Assembly (NCBI GenBank): GCA_013391385.1
Contig: JACBFI010000004.1
Location: 62,001-126,000, forward strand
Source: Sediminibacterium sp. Gen4
GTDB lineage: Bacteria; Bacteroidota; Bacteroidia; Chitinophagales; Chitinophagaceae
DNA: 64,000 nt
Reading direction: 5' to 3'
Made by a program: the position numbers and the translations under genes. The notes beneath the pieces were generated by a model. It was given only the letters and a program-made list of their open reading frames with translations, did no database searches and was not told the origin of the DNA. Positions 26,541 through 35,650 of this stretch are shown piece after piece (positions within the stretch are counted from its first letter, which is position 1; the number at the start of each line of letters is the position of its first letter).

Positions 26541-27596
26541 ATGTCTGTAAAATCTTGTTATTCCTGCATGAAAGTCAGTCTAGCACTGTGTTTTATGCTA
26601 TTCTTACAGTTTGCACATGCTCAATATGATTTTAGTGCTTTAGATAGTAAACTAGAAGCTTCTAAAAAAGAACTGGAGGGACATGTTGTGGCGATGATTT
26701 ATAAAGATGGCAAAGTAATTTATCAGAAAGCCATTGGTACAGATTTTAATGCGAAGGTGCAGGCTCCTATTGCCAGTGCCAGCAAATGGTTGACTGCGGC
26801 TTTGGTGATGGTTTATGTAGATGAAGGGAGAATTGCTTTAGATGATAAAGTCAGCAAATACCTCCCCATCTTCAGTAAGTACTCAAAAGGATATATTACG
26901 ATCAAGGATTGTTTATCTCATTTAACAGGAATAGAATCTGATCCTATTCGCAATCTGAAAGAGATGTTGAATCGAAAAAAGTATTCAAACCTGGAAGAAG
27001 AAATCAATGATTTTGCATCTACCAGAGAAATCATTTCCAACCCCGGATTAGAGTTCAGGTACAGTAATATTGGTTTAAATATTGCTGCTAAGATTCTGGA
27101 AATTGTTACCAAGAGAAGCTTTGAACAAATCATGGCGGAAAAGATCACAAGACCTTTGCAAATGCGCAACACCAGTTTTGCCAGTTTCAATGCGGTCAAC
27201 CCATCCGGAGGTGCACAATCAAGTGCAGGAGATTATATGACTTTTCTGGCCATGATTTTAAATAAGGGGGTTCATAATGGTAAAAGAATTTTGAGTGAGA
27301 AAGCCATTGAGCAGATGGAAACGGTTTATACAACTGCCAATATGATTAAATACGCCCCTAAAGCTGCTGAAGGTTTTCAATATGGATTTGGACAATGGAT
27401 CATGACCACAGATGAGAATGGGAAAGCTACCGCTATGACTTCTCCCGGATTATTCGGCACTTGGCCAATGATTGATCGATGCAGAGGTTATGCATGTATA
27501 TTTTTTACCAAGGGATCACTCGGAGAAGAGAAAAAACAATTGTATCTTACTATGAAGGATATCATTGATGGAATTCTTCCTTCTACTTGTAAATAA
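26541..27596 (+). CDS. Serine hydrolase of the class C beta-lactamase/DD-peptidase family
   Basis: A 351-residue exported protein (signal peptide cut after AHAQ, about residue 28). It has the penicillin-binding-protein fold: S-x-x-K in ASASKWLTA (about 80) and Y-x-N in FRYSNIGLN (about 175). A third-motif region follows near the C terminus (TSPGLFGTWP). The family includes esterases, D-aminopeptidases and beta-lactamases; activity cannot be told from sequence. ATG at 26541 is kept, but ATG at 26568 would give a shorter, cleaner signal peptide. The small membrane gene follows 8 bases later. Confidence 0.86.
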   Translation: MSVKSCYSCMKVSLALCFMLFLQFAHAQYDFSALDSKLEASKKELEGHVVAMIYKDGKVIYQKAIGTDFNAKVQAPIASASKWLTAALVMVYVDEGRIALDDKVSKYLPIFSKYSKGYITIKDCLSHLTGIESDPIRNLKEMLNRKKYSNLEEEINDFASTREIISNPGLEFRYSNIGLNIAAKILEIVTKRSFEQIMAEKITRPLQMRNTSFASFNAVNPSGGAQSSAGDYMTFLAMILNKGVHNGKRILSEKAIEQMETVYTTANMIKYAPKAAEGFQYGFGQWIMTTDENGKATAMTSPGLFGTWPMIDRCRGYACIFFTKGSLGEEKKQLYLTMKDIIDGILPSTCK

Positions 27597-27604
27597 CCTG
27601 ATCT

Positions 27605-27949
27605 ATGTATGAAAATAAACGAGAGCCACTGGCATCTAAACCTCTTTTCTATAGAAGAGTAGTTAAGAATCTTGTGTTTGCCTTGAGTGTATTGGCAATT
27701 TGTTTATTAACAGGGGTATTAGGCTATCATTATACAGCTGATATTGAATGGCTCGATGCTTTTCACAATGCTTCTATGATTTTATCGGGTATGGGACCTG
27801 TAGTAGAAATCAAAACAGTAAGCGGTAAATGGTTCTCTTCTTTTTATGCCATCTTTAGCGGCGTAGCATTTATTACAAATATTGGAATTGTGCTGGCACC
27901 TTTAGCACATAGATTTTTTCATATTCTACATTTGGAAGAAGATTTTTAG
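27605..27949 (+). CDS. Two-helix membrane protein with pore-loop-like segment
   Basis: A 114-residue protein with two clear hydrophobic helices (about 24-45 and 82-105). Between them lies a semi-hydrophobic loop, DAFHNASMILSGMGPV, then a polar GKWFSSFYAIFSG entry to helix 2. The outline (helix, re-entrant loop, GK-x-F-x-x-x-YA-x-x-SG helix) resembles a minimal two-helix K+ channel, but the TVGYG selectivity filter is absent (SGMGP instead). I therefore call it channel-like only. It appears co-transcribed with the upstream serine hydrolase. Confidence 0.6.
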   Translation: MYENKREPLASKPLFYRRVVKNLVFALSVLAICLLTGVLGYHYTADIEWLDAFHNASMILSGMGPVVEIKTVSGKWFSSFYAIFSGVAFITNIGIVLAPLAHRFFHILHLEEDF

Positions 27950-27982
27950 ATTGCACCGTTTAAGCAAAGTGAAATCTAAAAA

Positions 27983-30382
27983 TTATTCGAGATACCTCAC
28001 CGTTCTCGTCATTCTACCTTCTGAATTGATACCCTCCAACACCACTAATAATTTTTTAGAGAAATCATTATTATAAAATTCAACCCTGAAACGAGGTGTT
28101 TTTTTATTGGTAAGAATATAAGGATTCCAATAGAGTGTACTTCTGGTATCAGCTTCATAAGCAGGCTCTTTGGTATAAACAGGATTATAAAACTCTTTGA
28201 ATTTTGAATAGCCTGCTAGTATCGTACTTTCCATCCCTTTTTTATTGGGATCATTTCGTTGTACATCCCCACCTTTCTTGGTATAAATAGCAATCGCTCC
28301 ATCTGCACCTCCGCCGCCTGATCCGAAAAATGGAGGGCGCATCACTTTAATGTAAGCGATATCGGTAATAGGAATACTCTGTACCATATCTACATTCGTG
28401 ATCATTTCATTCAGATACAATGATGGAGTACCACCTCGCCAACTCATCGACATTTGAGCACCACTACCTGAAATTTGCAAGCCCGCAACCTTACCCTGTA
28501 AATAACTAAGCACATTCAAAGCACCGGGCATATTGTCATTGGCCAAATCAAAGCTGTAAGCATCTCCGCCGGAGAAAAGTCCACTCGCGTATTTTTCATC
28601 TAATACCTTTATGGGGTCTTTGATCTTTGCCTTTACTACTACTTCTTCTAAAGTAGCTGTTGCCATGCTTCTACGCAATTTCTCTTGTTCCTGTAAGAAT
28701 AAATTCATCCTTGCCAACCCGATACTATCCGACCACACCTGAAATACAGGCATCTGATCTATCCGGATAGTACTACCCGGTTCTTTCCTCAATAAACCAT
28801 TTCCCAATTGTACCTGTCCAACAAAACCTGTTTTATTTTTATCATTAAAGTTGTAATAAACACGTGCTGTATCAAAGAAAATAGATAGTGGCTCATCAAA
28901 AGTTCCGTCTTTTTGAATAGGAATAAAATATACACTGGAACTACTATCCTTTCCTTTCATAATTACATTTAATAATTCAGGCCCCCCAGCTCTTCCTGAT
29001 TCCATCCCGTATACCTTTCCTTTCAGCTTTATGAATTCTGTCTCAGGTGCATATTTTAGTACAGGTTGAGTAGCAGCTTTTAATTTATCCCAATCAAAAC
29101 GTCTCCAACCATTGGTAAGCATTACAAGATCCAATCTGGCAGTAATGGTATCTGCATCACTCTTTAAATAATAAGCCGGATTATGGATATAACCCCTGAG
29201 CTGATGGCTGATGAGAAAATCAGAGAAAATCGTATGCTGTTCTTCACCGGATAATTCCGCATCAGTTATTGAGATAGACATATTAGCCGCCGCAGTGTCG
29301 GATACTAAGATTTCCAGTATGTTTTTACCACGCTTTTCAAGACTTACGATACCAGGATTGATCTTGGAGTTGAATTCATGCATCCGATTGTTCACAAATA
29401 AAATCCTTTCTTCTAAGGGTATCCAATCATTGGTAAATAAAGAAAATTGAAGAATCCCTGTCTGTAATTCTTCAATGGGAACTGCAGTATTGATCACTGT
29501 TTTTGCAGTCATATTCAATCGCAGTTTGTACATCGGACGTTCATTCATATGAACCAGCAGATACAATTGCTGCATATTTTCGGGAACTTTTGCCGTTCTT
29601 TCTACCTGGATCAAAGCCTTATCATTTGTACCCGTAATACTAAGCGATAACCCCTCTTTTTGTATCCCTGTTAACTGCGTACTTCCTTTCATACCGTATT
29701 CATCTATCCAATCAACACGATATTGTTCTTCAGGCAAAGGTTTGAGAAAAAAGAAACCCATGCCATCATGCTTCACACGCAAAGTATCCAGTACTTGATT
29801 TTTTTGATTCATGAGCTGGGCTTTCACCATTACCGGACGCCCCTGTTGATCTGAGGCTTTAAAAGCTATTTTTTCATCGATTCCATAAACCAAATTACCT
29901 CCCTCCGGAAATAACTCTAGTCGGGTTTTGCGTACGGGTTTTATTTTAGCAACAGGAATCCCTTTATTGATGGGAATATCACGCTGGTAAATGAAACTAG
30001 TATCATCATTGAGCATCCAGCTGGTATAGGCTTTCACTCTAACGAATTCACCTTTATAGTCTGTGGGGATATCAAAAGACCCTTTGGCAGTAGCTTGAAA
30101 CAAAGGAGCAACAGTCTGACGCAACATTTTACCTTCCGTATCATACCAGTTCACGTATACATTCTTACTTAACGGACTTGGCATATATTCTGCCAACAGG
30201 TATAATTTATACCAGATGGTCTCTTCTTGATTATACAATTGCTTATCAAAGTGAATATGCATTTTTTCCTTTGGAAAGATATTGGCATGCGCATCCATAA
30301 TAGAGTCAATTTCCTGCGCAACCACTCTACTGGATACCATACCCCAAAAAAACAACCCCATAAGAAAATAAAAATGCTTCAT
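27983..30382 (-). CDS. Large exported protein with MG2-like domains and C-terminal TonB-plug domain
   Basis: A 799-residue envelope protein with a signal peptide (cut about VVAQ). It opens with the sequence type of Bacteroidota proteins that carry macroglobulin-like domains (EKMHIHFDKQLYNQEETIWYK at about 40 and FRVKAYTSWML). The middle is beta-rich. A TonB-receptor plug-like domain lies at about 610-710, where LNVLSYLQGKVAGLQISG is followed by PSLYLNEM and GADGAIAIYTKKG. No 22-strand barrel follows, so it is not a complete TonB-dependent receptor. Function is unknown. Start chosen at 30382; an in-frame ATG three codons upstream (30391) is possible. Confidence 0.78.
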   Translation of the reverse strand: MKHFYFLMGLFFWGMVSSRVVAQEIDSIMDAHANIFPKEKMHIHFDKQLYNQEETIWYKLYLLAEYMPSPLSKNVYVNWYDTEGKMLRQTVAPLFQATAKGSFDIPTDYKGEFVRVKAYTSWMLNDDTSFIYQRDIPINKGIPVAKIKPVRKTRLELFPEGGNLVYGIDEKIAFKASDQQGRPVMVKAQLMNQKNQVLDTLRVKHDGMGFFFLKPLPEEQYRVDWIDEYGMKGSTQLTGIQKEGLSLSITGTNDKALIQVERTAKVPENMQQLYLLVHMNERPMYKLRLNMTAKTVINTAVPIEELQTGILQFSLFTNDWIPLEERILFVNNRMHEFNSKINPGIVSLEKRGKNILEILVSDTAAANMSISITDAELSGEEQHTIFSDFLISHQLRGYIHNPAYYLKSDADTITARLDLVMLTNGWRRFDWDKLKAATQPVLKYAPETEFIKLKGKVYGMESGRAGGPELLNVIMKGKDSSSSVYFIPIQKDGTFDEPLSIFFDTARVYYNFNDKNKTGFVGQVQLGNGLLRKEPGSTIRIDQMPVFQVWSDSIGLARMNLFLQEQEKLRRSMATATLEEVVVKAKIKDPIKVLDEKYASGLFSGGDAYSFDLANDNMPGALNVLSYLQGKVAGLQISGSGAQMSMSWRGGTPSLYLNEMITNVDMVQSIPITDIAYIKVMRPPFFGSGGGGADGAIAIYTKKGGDVQRNDPNKKGMESTILAGYSKFKEFYNPVYTKEPAYEADTRSTLYWNPYILTNKKTPRFRVEFYNNDFSKKLLVVLEGINSEGRMTRTVRYLE

Positions 30383-30544
30383 TTCAATCATTTTGTGGTG
30401 TAAGATAAAGCATAAAATTAGTGTTTGATTTTTCAGTTATAGGTGGATGAATGTTAAATTCGATGGGATATGGATCGACTGATTCAAGAAAATTAAAATC
30501 CATACCATCAAATATTGATATCGTATTCCTGATTAAATCCTCAG

Positions 30545-30552
30545 TACATTTG
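30545..30552 (+). promoter_or_regulatory. -7 box (TACATTTG) upstream of queG
   Basis: TACATTTG matches TAnnTTTG. With transcription starting about 6-7 bases later, GTG at 30575 would have a short leader, while the longer TTG start at 30563 would be almost leaderless. No good -33 match was seen. Confidence 0.4.
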
Positions 30553-30574
30553 ATCAGATTGATTGATTGACACT

Positions 30575-31498
30575 GTGAAAACAACCCAACTCCTAAAAAA
30601 TCTGGCATCCCGCAATGGCTTTGATTATTGCGGTGTAGCAAAGGCTGTTCCATTGGATGAAGATGCCCGAAGATTAGAGCAATGGCTAAACCGTCATATG
30701 CACGGTTCTATGTCGTATATGGAGCGTTATTTTGATCTCAGGATTGATCCTACGAAGTTGGTACCCGGAGCGAAATCAGTGATCACTCTACTAAAAAATT
30801 ATTTCCCCTCTGAACAGCAAGAACCTACCAGCCCAAGGATTTCTAAATATGCATGGGGAGAGGATTATCATGAAGTCATCCGCTCACAACTCAAACAGTT
30901 ATTGGATGAACTGCGGGTTTCTGTCGGCGAAATTCAAGGACGTGGCTTTGTAGATTCTGCGCCAGTATTGGAAAGAAGCTGGGCTACCAGAAGCGGTACC
31001 GGCTGGATCGGCAAAAACGGGAACCTGATCACCAAGCAAAGCGGATCCTTTTTTTTCATCGCCACTTTAATCGTTGATATAGAACTGGAGTATGATGATC
31101 CGTTCGCAAAAGATTATTGCGGCACTTGTAGAAAATGTATAGATGCTTGTCCAACAGATGCTATTTTAGATAATAAAGTCATTGATGGAAGCAAATGCAT
31201 CAGTTATTTCACTATAGAACTTAAAGACGCATTGATACCCGATGAGATGAAGGGGAAATTTGATAATTGGATGTTTGGTTGTGATACCTGTCAGGATGTT
31301 TGCCCCTGGAATCGATTCAGTAATCCTCATCATGAACCTGCCTTTAATCCGTTACCAGAAATTTTGAATTTAAGTAGTAACGAATGGGAGCATCTGACTG
31401 AAGAGGCATTTAAAAAAATATTTCGCCATTCACCATTGAAACGTAGCAAATTCAAAGGTATTCAAAGGAATATATCTTTTCTGAAAAGCGATCATTGA
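30575..31498 (+). CDS. queG: tRNA epoxyqueuosine(34) reductase QueG
   Basis: Carries out the last step of queuosine synthesis on tRNA, reducing epoxyqueuosine with a cobalamin and two [4Fe-4S] clusters. The 307-residue length fits the short QueG form. N-terminal cobalamin-dependent reductase region: [26 protein letters not shown] and [14 protein letters not shown]. Two ferredoxin-type cysteine sets follow: [12 protein letters not shown] (about 190), then CISYFTIE and [13 protein letters not shown] (about 245). No C-terminal HEAT domain is present. Start is uncertain: GTG 30575 is preferred, TTG 30563 is possible. Confidence 0.94.
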   Translation: MKTTQLLKNLASRNGFDYCGVAKAVPLDEDARRLEQWLNRHMHGSMSYMERYFDLRIDPTKLVPGAKSVITLLKNYFPSEQQEPTSPRISKYAWGEDYHEVIRSQLKQLLDELRVSVGEIQGRGFVDSAPVLERSWATRSGTGWIGKNGNLITKQSGSFFFIATLIVDIELEYDDPFAKDYCGTCRKCIDACPTDAILDNKVIDGSKCISYFTIELKDALIPDEMKGKFDNWMFGCDTCQDVCPWNRFSNPHHEPAFNPLPEILNLSSNEWEHLTEEAFKKIFRHSPLKRSKFKGIQRNISFLKSDH

Positions 31499-31540
31499 TG
31501 TGTCATTATTTGATACCCAAATACATTTCTTGTATTGTAT

Positions 31541-31668
31541 TATGGAACGCAGATTGCCATGATCTTCATGATTGACGCTGATTTTATTCGCGCATATTAT
31601 AACTCATCATCTCCAAAGGATCGTAGAACGCCTTCGGAGATTCCGATGGAAAAATCTGCGTGCCATTA
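31541..31668. repeat. Intergenic element with inverted ends (acgcagatt type)
   Basis: The left end atggaacgcagatt (about 31542-31555) is inverted at the right end as aatctgcgtgccat (31653-31666), one mismatch. The interior holds further diverged copies (acgctgatt; catgat repeated). It fills the gap between queG and the stop codon of the convergent barrel gene. Similar 'cgcagatt' intergenic sequences are widespread in Bacteroidota genomes from my general knowledge. The 7-base period seen at other sites is not clear here. Confidence 0.5.
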
Positions 31669-31669
31669 T

Positions 31670-32278
31670 TTACCATAACCGATATGCCACTTTGAAACAT
31701 ACTCTTTTAAATGTATAATCAAATTTTCTTACTGTTGTCGATTCAGGATTAATCCACGGTGTGCTGGATGGCCATACCCAACTAGAATAAGGCAATAGAT
31801 GGTATTCTTCACCCATTTGTTTCACAGAAAAACCTGTACTCATTAATAAGGAATTTCGTTTACCTATTTTTATAGCATACCCAATTCCAATATCCGTATA
31901 CAATCCGTCAGTCTGTTTTACCGTATTCGAAGAAGGTGGTATTATAAAGCGAGGATCATGTGTATCTTGTACCCAAGAGAAATTATATCCAACATTAGCA
32001 TAGGTAAAGATTTTTTGCTCTTTTCCAAAGTGATAACGAACATCTGTAAATAAAGGCATACTTCTCATTTCATAATAATCAATGCCTGCTCCCAATCCAA
32101 AATGCCAGTTGTTCTTTACCCATCCACCAACCAGTTGAATTTGTGTACTTGTGCCGCTAGATCCATTGAGTAAAGCTATCTGAGGCATGAGATAGGAAGT
32201 CGTTTTTTTCACCTTACCTGTTTGTGCCTGAAGTTGGGTTGACAATAAACAAATGGCTGCGATGAATATATTTTTCAT
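31670..32278 (-). CDS. Predicted outer-membrane beta-barrel protein of the ECF cluster
   Basis: A 202-residue protein with a signal peptide (MKNIFIAAICLLSTQLQAQ). It has about eight amphipathic strands rich in Gly, Tyr and Trp, such as WHFGLGAGIDYYEM and IFTYANVGYNFSWV, and ends VCFKVAYRLW, a C-terminal aromatic typical of barrels. Size suits a small OmpW/OmpA-like 8-strand barrel; no named family recognised. ATG at 32278 begins the signal peptide and removes the overlap with the upstream gene, 20 bases away. Probably last gene of the sigma-factor operon. Confidence 0.65.
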   Translation of the reverse strand: MKNIFIAAICLLSTQLQAQTGKVKKTTSYLMPQIALLNGSSGTSTQIQLVGGWVKNNWHFGLGAGIDYYEMRSMPLFTDVRYHFGKEQKIFTYANVGYNFSWVQDTHDPRFIIPPSSNTVKQTDGLYTDIGIGYAIKIGKRNSLLMSTGFSVKQMGEEYHLLPYSSWVWPSSTPWINPESTTVRKFDYTFKRVCFKVAYRLW

Positions 32279-32297
32279 TTCTCGCTGATTGATATGA

Positions 32298-33554
32298 TTA
32301 ATTTTTGTTGATTTCAATTTTCCCAATGATTTCGGCATTGATAGGTTGACGATAATCGATTAGAAAAATTCCATTAGATGCAACAGCAATGGCATAACCT
32401 TGTATGGCAATAACATCATGTGGATCAAAACCACTCACGGTTTTGATATGTATAACATTAGACGGATCCGTTACGTCAAATAGTTTTAGTCCATCTGTAC
32501 CATCACAAATCAATAATGTATTCCCATCTTTTGAAAGTCCTTTTGGAGATTTTAACGGATAGGTCTTTACCAATTTCGGACTAAAAAGATTCTTGATATC
32601 TACTACATCCAACTGATTACTAAAACCACCACAGAATGTTCCACCACTTAAAGTAACATATGCATGTGTATCATCTGCTACTACAGGATCACAAGATCTG
32701 ACATGGGTAAATTGTCCAAGTAGTGAAGGCTGATCAGGATTGGATGCACTATAAATAAACATCCCGCCCTGGGCGCCGATGAATAAATTGTTTTTATAGG
32801 GAAAGATGGTTTCAATATTGCCTTGAACAAGGTCAACCTTATTCACATAAGCAGGTGATTCAGCCTTGGTGATATTGAATACTTTCAAATCATCATGGCT
32901 TACTGTGTACATTCTGTTTTGCTGTAACCCAAATCTTGCAGTTGAACCTGCAATAGCAACAGAGGCTGTTCCTGAAAAAGAAGAAGCGGACCCCCCCCCG
33001 CGAGAACCCAACGTAAATAAACCGGTTCTTTCAAAAAAATAATTCCGTGAACCGCTGGAATAGGGTTGAGATACTGTTGTATCAACACGTATCCATTTTT
33101 GGATCACCAATCCTGTATCTGCAAAAAAAGCGCCGTAGTAACGATGCGGGAAAACACCATTCAAAAATTGTTTCACTGTTACCTGAAGAGGATTGGTAAT
33201 ATCAATGGTTACCAGATCGGTATAACAATCTGCATAGAGATAGTTCCCATTAATAGCCATGTCTACACAACCGGGAATACTTATAAATGATATTTTCTTA
33301 GGGTTTGCTGGATCGGCAATATCTATGATGTGAACACCTTTATCTATATCATTCAAAAATAGATAATGACCTTTTAAAACAATCTTTCCGGGTTTTTCAA
33401 TCGCAGTAGAGGGTGCATTTTTGATACCGGCTTTAACTTGATCTTTTGTTTGATAAACCGGTCTAAAAAAACTGTAAGTTTCTTTAACAGTATCTTTCAT
33501 GCAAGAAGTAACTGTAAACGGAAGGAGTAACAGCAGTAAGTATTTTGTTTGCAT
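32298..33554 (-). CDS. LVIVD beta-propeller repeat lipoprotein
   Basis: A 418-residue lipoprotein (lipobox VTSC, Cys about 18). Repeated propeller blades carry the LVIVD pattern: GVHIIDIADPANPKKIS, LVTIDITNPLQV, LKVFNITKAESP, LDVVDIKNLFSPKLV and LKLFDVTDPSNV. LVIVD proteins are surface or periplasmic with a likely binding role; ligand unknown. An uninterrupted run of nine C's on the plus strand (32991-32999) encodes consecutive glycines in a Gly/Ser loop (SRGGGSAS). It sits between the anchored beta-rich protein and the small barrel on the same strand. Confidence 0.82.
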   Translation of the reverse strand: MQTKYLLLLLLPFTVTSCMKDTVKETYSFFRPVYQTKDQVKAGIKNAPSTAIEKPGKIVLKGHYLFLNDIDKGVHIIDIADPANPKKISFISIPGCVDMAINGNYLYADCYTDLVTIDITNPLQVTVKQFLNGVFPHRYYGAFFADTGLVIQKWIRVDTTVSQPYSSGSRNYFFERTGLFTLGSRGGGSASSFSGTASVAIAGSTARFGLQQNRMYTVSHDDLKVFNITKAESPAYVNKVDLVQGNIETIFPYKNNLFIGAQGGMFIYSASNPDQPSLLGQFTHVRSCDPVVADDTHAYVTLSGGTFCGGFSNQLDVVDIKNLFSPKLVKTYPLKSPKGLSKDGNTLLICDGTDGLKLFDVTDPSNVIHIKTVSGFDPHDVIAIQGYAIAVASNGIFLIDYRQPINAEIIGKIEINKN

Positions 33555-33605
33555 ACAAGAAGATTTGTAGCATACTGACACCCTACTTTACAGAACCGTT
33601 GCGCC

Positions 33606-34979
33606 TTATTTTTTGCTTTTAGAAAGTAATAAAGACATTTTAATAGAGGGACGGTACAAATGCTGGTTAAACCCATTTTGCTTTGATACATTACTCAGCA
33701 TATAATGTATTTGTGGACCAACAAACAAACGCTTCTGCTTTCCAATACCAATTTCAAGACCTGTAACTGCATCAAATTGCATATTGCGTAGTAAGGACCT
33801 GTTTTTGAAGTAATAAATATTATTATTGGCAATTCCTACATGAAGACCATTACTACTCAACATAAGATTGGCACCAACTCCTGCATACCATCTTAGCTCT
33901 GTTTGTTTCAACCAGTTCAAGGAACGATACCATTGAAGACCTAATCGAATGAAATGATACGAAGCGATATAATTTGCACTATCCCTTACTCCATAATACA
34001 CATTGGATTCATTGGCACGATTCACATTACTAAATTGTAATGTTCCAGAATTGCTACTACCAATTCTGTATTTTGTCTGATACAACTGATATCCAAACTG
34101 AATACCCAAGCTATTCTTTTTCTTTTTTCCGATGGTCTTACTGATTTCAACAGATGTACCGAATGAAAAATGATCCTGTACTTTGGGTCTGATTAAATTG
34201 ATTGGACCAGAACCGGGAGATGCAGTAGTTGACAATCCAGAGCCCACGAAATTATTGTATACAGCGTTACTACTGCCTTCAAAAAGTGAACCCAATGAGT
34301 TACGAATACCACTTTTCCCAATCAGTAATTCGGCTCTCCAATTCCATTGAGAACTTTTCTTTGGATGGGTTACCGTTTCTTGGGTTATAACAGCTACCGT
34401 ATCATATTGCAAAAGACCAATACTGGCTGTTTCACTGATGCCTATAATTTCTGGGATCAGCAATACACTATCTTTTTTTGGATGTGTAATAGACAAGTCT
34501 GGTTGTTCGGGCTTCACATTGACTGATAAAGTAGAAGAATCTATCTCAAGAACGGTTGGTTGTATGAATTCTTTTTTGTTTTTCGTTTTTGTTGATAAGA
34601 GAAAATCAGTAGAAGTTATGCCCGCATCTGTTTGATTGTTTTTTTGGCGGATAGTTTTGTGTATTACGGCTTCCGATAATGGCGAAGAATTGTTTGCTGA
34701 GGGGTTGATCTGTGCTCCTTCAGTTTTTGGTATGGTTGCTTGCGTGGTTCTAGGTTGAGCAGTTTGTGTGGTTACAGGTGTCTCCTCTTTGTGTGCTATG
34801 AATAACCAAAATGAGGCACCCGATAAGCCTACTAAAAGTGTAAACAGCCAAATTGCCCAACGACGTCTTCTTTTTTGCTGCAGGCTTGCGGCAACAGACT
34901 GCCATACTACATCATTGGGTTTGATGCGCAGACCAGAAAGTTCCTCCCTCACTTGTTCTTCAAAAGATTTATTGGGCAT
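33606..34979 (-). CDS. Anchored partner of an ECF sigma factor with C-terminal beta-rich domain
   Basis: A 457-residue protein. Its N-terminal cytoplasmic part of about 38 residues (FEEQVREELSGLRIKPNDVVW) ends in a run of Arg and one transmembrane helix (about 42-62). A Thr/Ser/Pro-rich periplasmic linker (about 65-200) leads to a beta-rich C-terminal half with barrel-like strands such as SLGIQFGYQLYQTKY and HFIRLGLQWYRSLNW. The ATG overlaps the sigma-factor gene by 11 bases. Position and topology suggest an anti-sigma factor, although no zinc motif or standard ASD is seen. Similar proteins follow ECF genes in Chitinophagaceae. Confidence 0.68.
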   Translation of the reverse strand: MPNKSFEEQVREELSGLRIKPNDVVWQSVAASLQQKRRRRWAIWLFTLLVGLSGASFWLFIAHKEETPVTTQTAQPRTTQATIPKTEGAQINPSANNSSPLSEAVIHKTIRQKNNQTDAGITSTDFLLSTKTKNKKEFIQPTVLEIDSSTLSVNVKPEQPDLSITHPKKDSVLLIPEIIGISETASIGLLQYDTVAVITQETVTHPKKSSQWNWRAELLIGKSGIRNSLGSLFEGSSNAVYNNFVGSGLSTTASPGSGPINLIRPKVQDHFSFGTSVEISKTIGKKKKNSLGIQFGYQLYQTKYRIGSSNSGTLQFSNVNRANESNVYYGVRDSANYIASYHFIRLGLQWYRSLNWLKQTELRWYAGVGANLMLSSNGLHVGIANNNIYYFKNRSLLRNMQFDAVTGLEIGIGKQKRLFVGPQIHYMLSNVSKQNGFNQHLYRPSIKMSLLLSKSKK

Positions 34980-35529
34980 ATCGATCTTTTTTTCCGTTAA
35001 CAGAATATTTTTCCAACCAGCTAATCAATAATGCCCTGGCTCGTGCATACTGTGATCTACTGGTACCTTCACTGATCCCTAATATTTTAGCGATCTCCAC
35101 GTGTGAATATCCTTCTACTGCATAGAGATTAAAAATGGTTTGATAACCTGCGGGTAATTGCCTGATAAGATTTAAAAGATCTTTCATCTGAATCTTCAAA
35201 TCTGGCTGGTGATTGTCTACAGGATGTAAATGGCTGTCTTCAAAGCCAAGATCCAATTGATATTGCGGCTTACGCTTCAAATAATTGATCGCCGTATTTA
35301 CCATAATTCTTCTAATCCATGCCCCCAGATCGCCCTCTGAACGAAACTGATGTAGGTTTTGAAACACTTTGATAAAGCCTTGTTGCAATACTTCTTCCGC
35401 ATCGTTCATACTCTTGGTATAGCGGAAACAGGTGCCCAGCATTTGCTCTGCAAATGTGTCATACAGCAGCTTTTGCGCAGCGGGATGTTGCTTCAGGCAG
35501 TCTTTTACCAGTTTCTGTTCGTCTAACAT
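34969..35529 (-). CDS. ECF RNA polymerase sigma-70 factor
   Basis: A 186-residue extracytoplasmic-function sigma factor with only regions 2 and 4. Region 2 (about 20-90) contains FRYTKSMNDAEEVLQQGFIKVF and GAWIRRIMVNTAINYLKRK. Region 4 (about 120-175) has LPAGYQTIFNLYAVEGYSH followed by the helix-turn-helix EIAKILGISEGTSRSQYARAR. It binds core polymerase to transcribe a dedicated regulon, likely including its own operon. It is the first gene of a four-gene minus-strand set with the anchored partner, the LVIVD lipoprotein and a small barrel. Confidence 0.94.
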   Translation of the reverse strand: MLDEQKLVKDCLKQHPAAQKLLYDTFAEQMLGTCFRYTKSMNDAEEVLQQGFIKVFQNLHQFRSEGDLGAWIRRIMVNTAINYLKRKPQYQLDLGFEDSHLHPVDNHQPDLKIQMKDLLNLIRQLPAGYQTIFNLYAVEGYSHVEIAKILGISEGTSRSQYARARALLISWLEKYSVNGKKDRYAQ

Positions 35530-35638
35530 GCAGTATATTCAGGGGGTTGACACGGTTAATGGTACTTGCGTTGCATATGGGTAAAAAATGGTGGCAAAAC
35601 TACCATATTCGATGCCAAAACAACTACCGTTTACATCC

Positions 35639-35646
35639 TACATTTG
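35639..35646 (+). promoter_or_regulatory. -7 box (TACATTTG) of bioA
   Basis: TACATTTG ends 4 bases before the ATG at 35651, predicting a leaderless or nearly leaderless mRNA and ruling out the longer open-frame start at 35588. Confidence 0.5.
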
Positions 35647-35650
35647 CCGT

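Noticed and set aside
30384-30653. Full 89-codon minus-strand gene including the queG N-terminal region
   Set aside because: Its first third is antisense to the conserved QueG N terminus; only the part within the gap (30384-30560) is left as a weak candidate in the findings.
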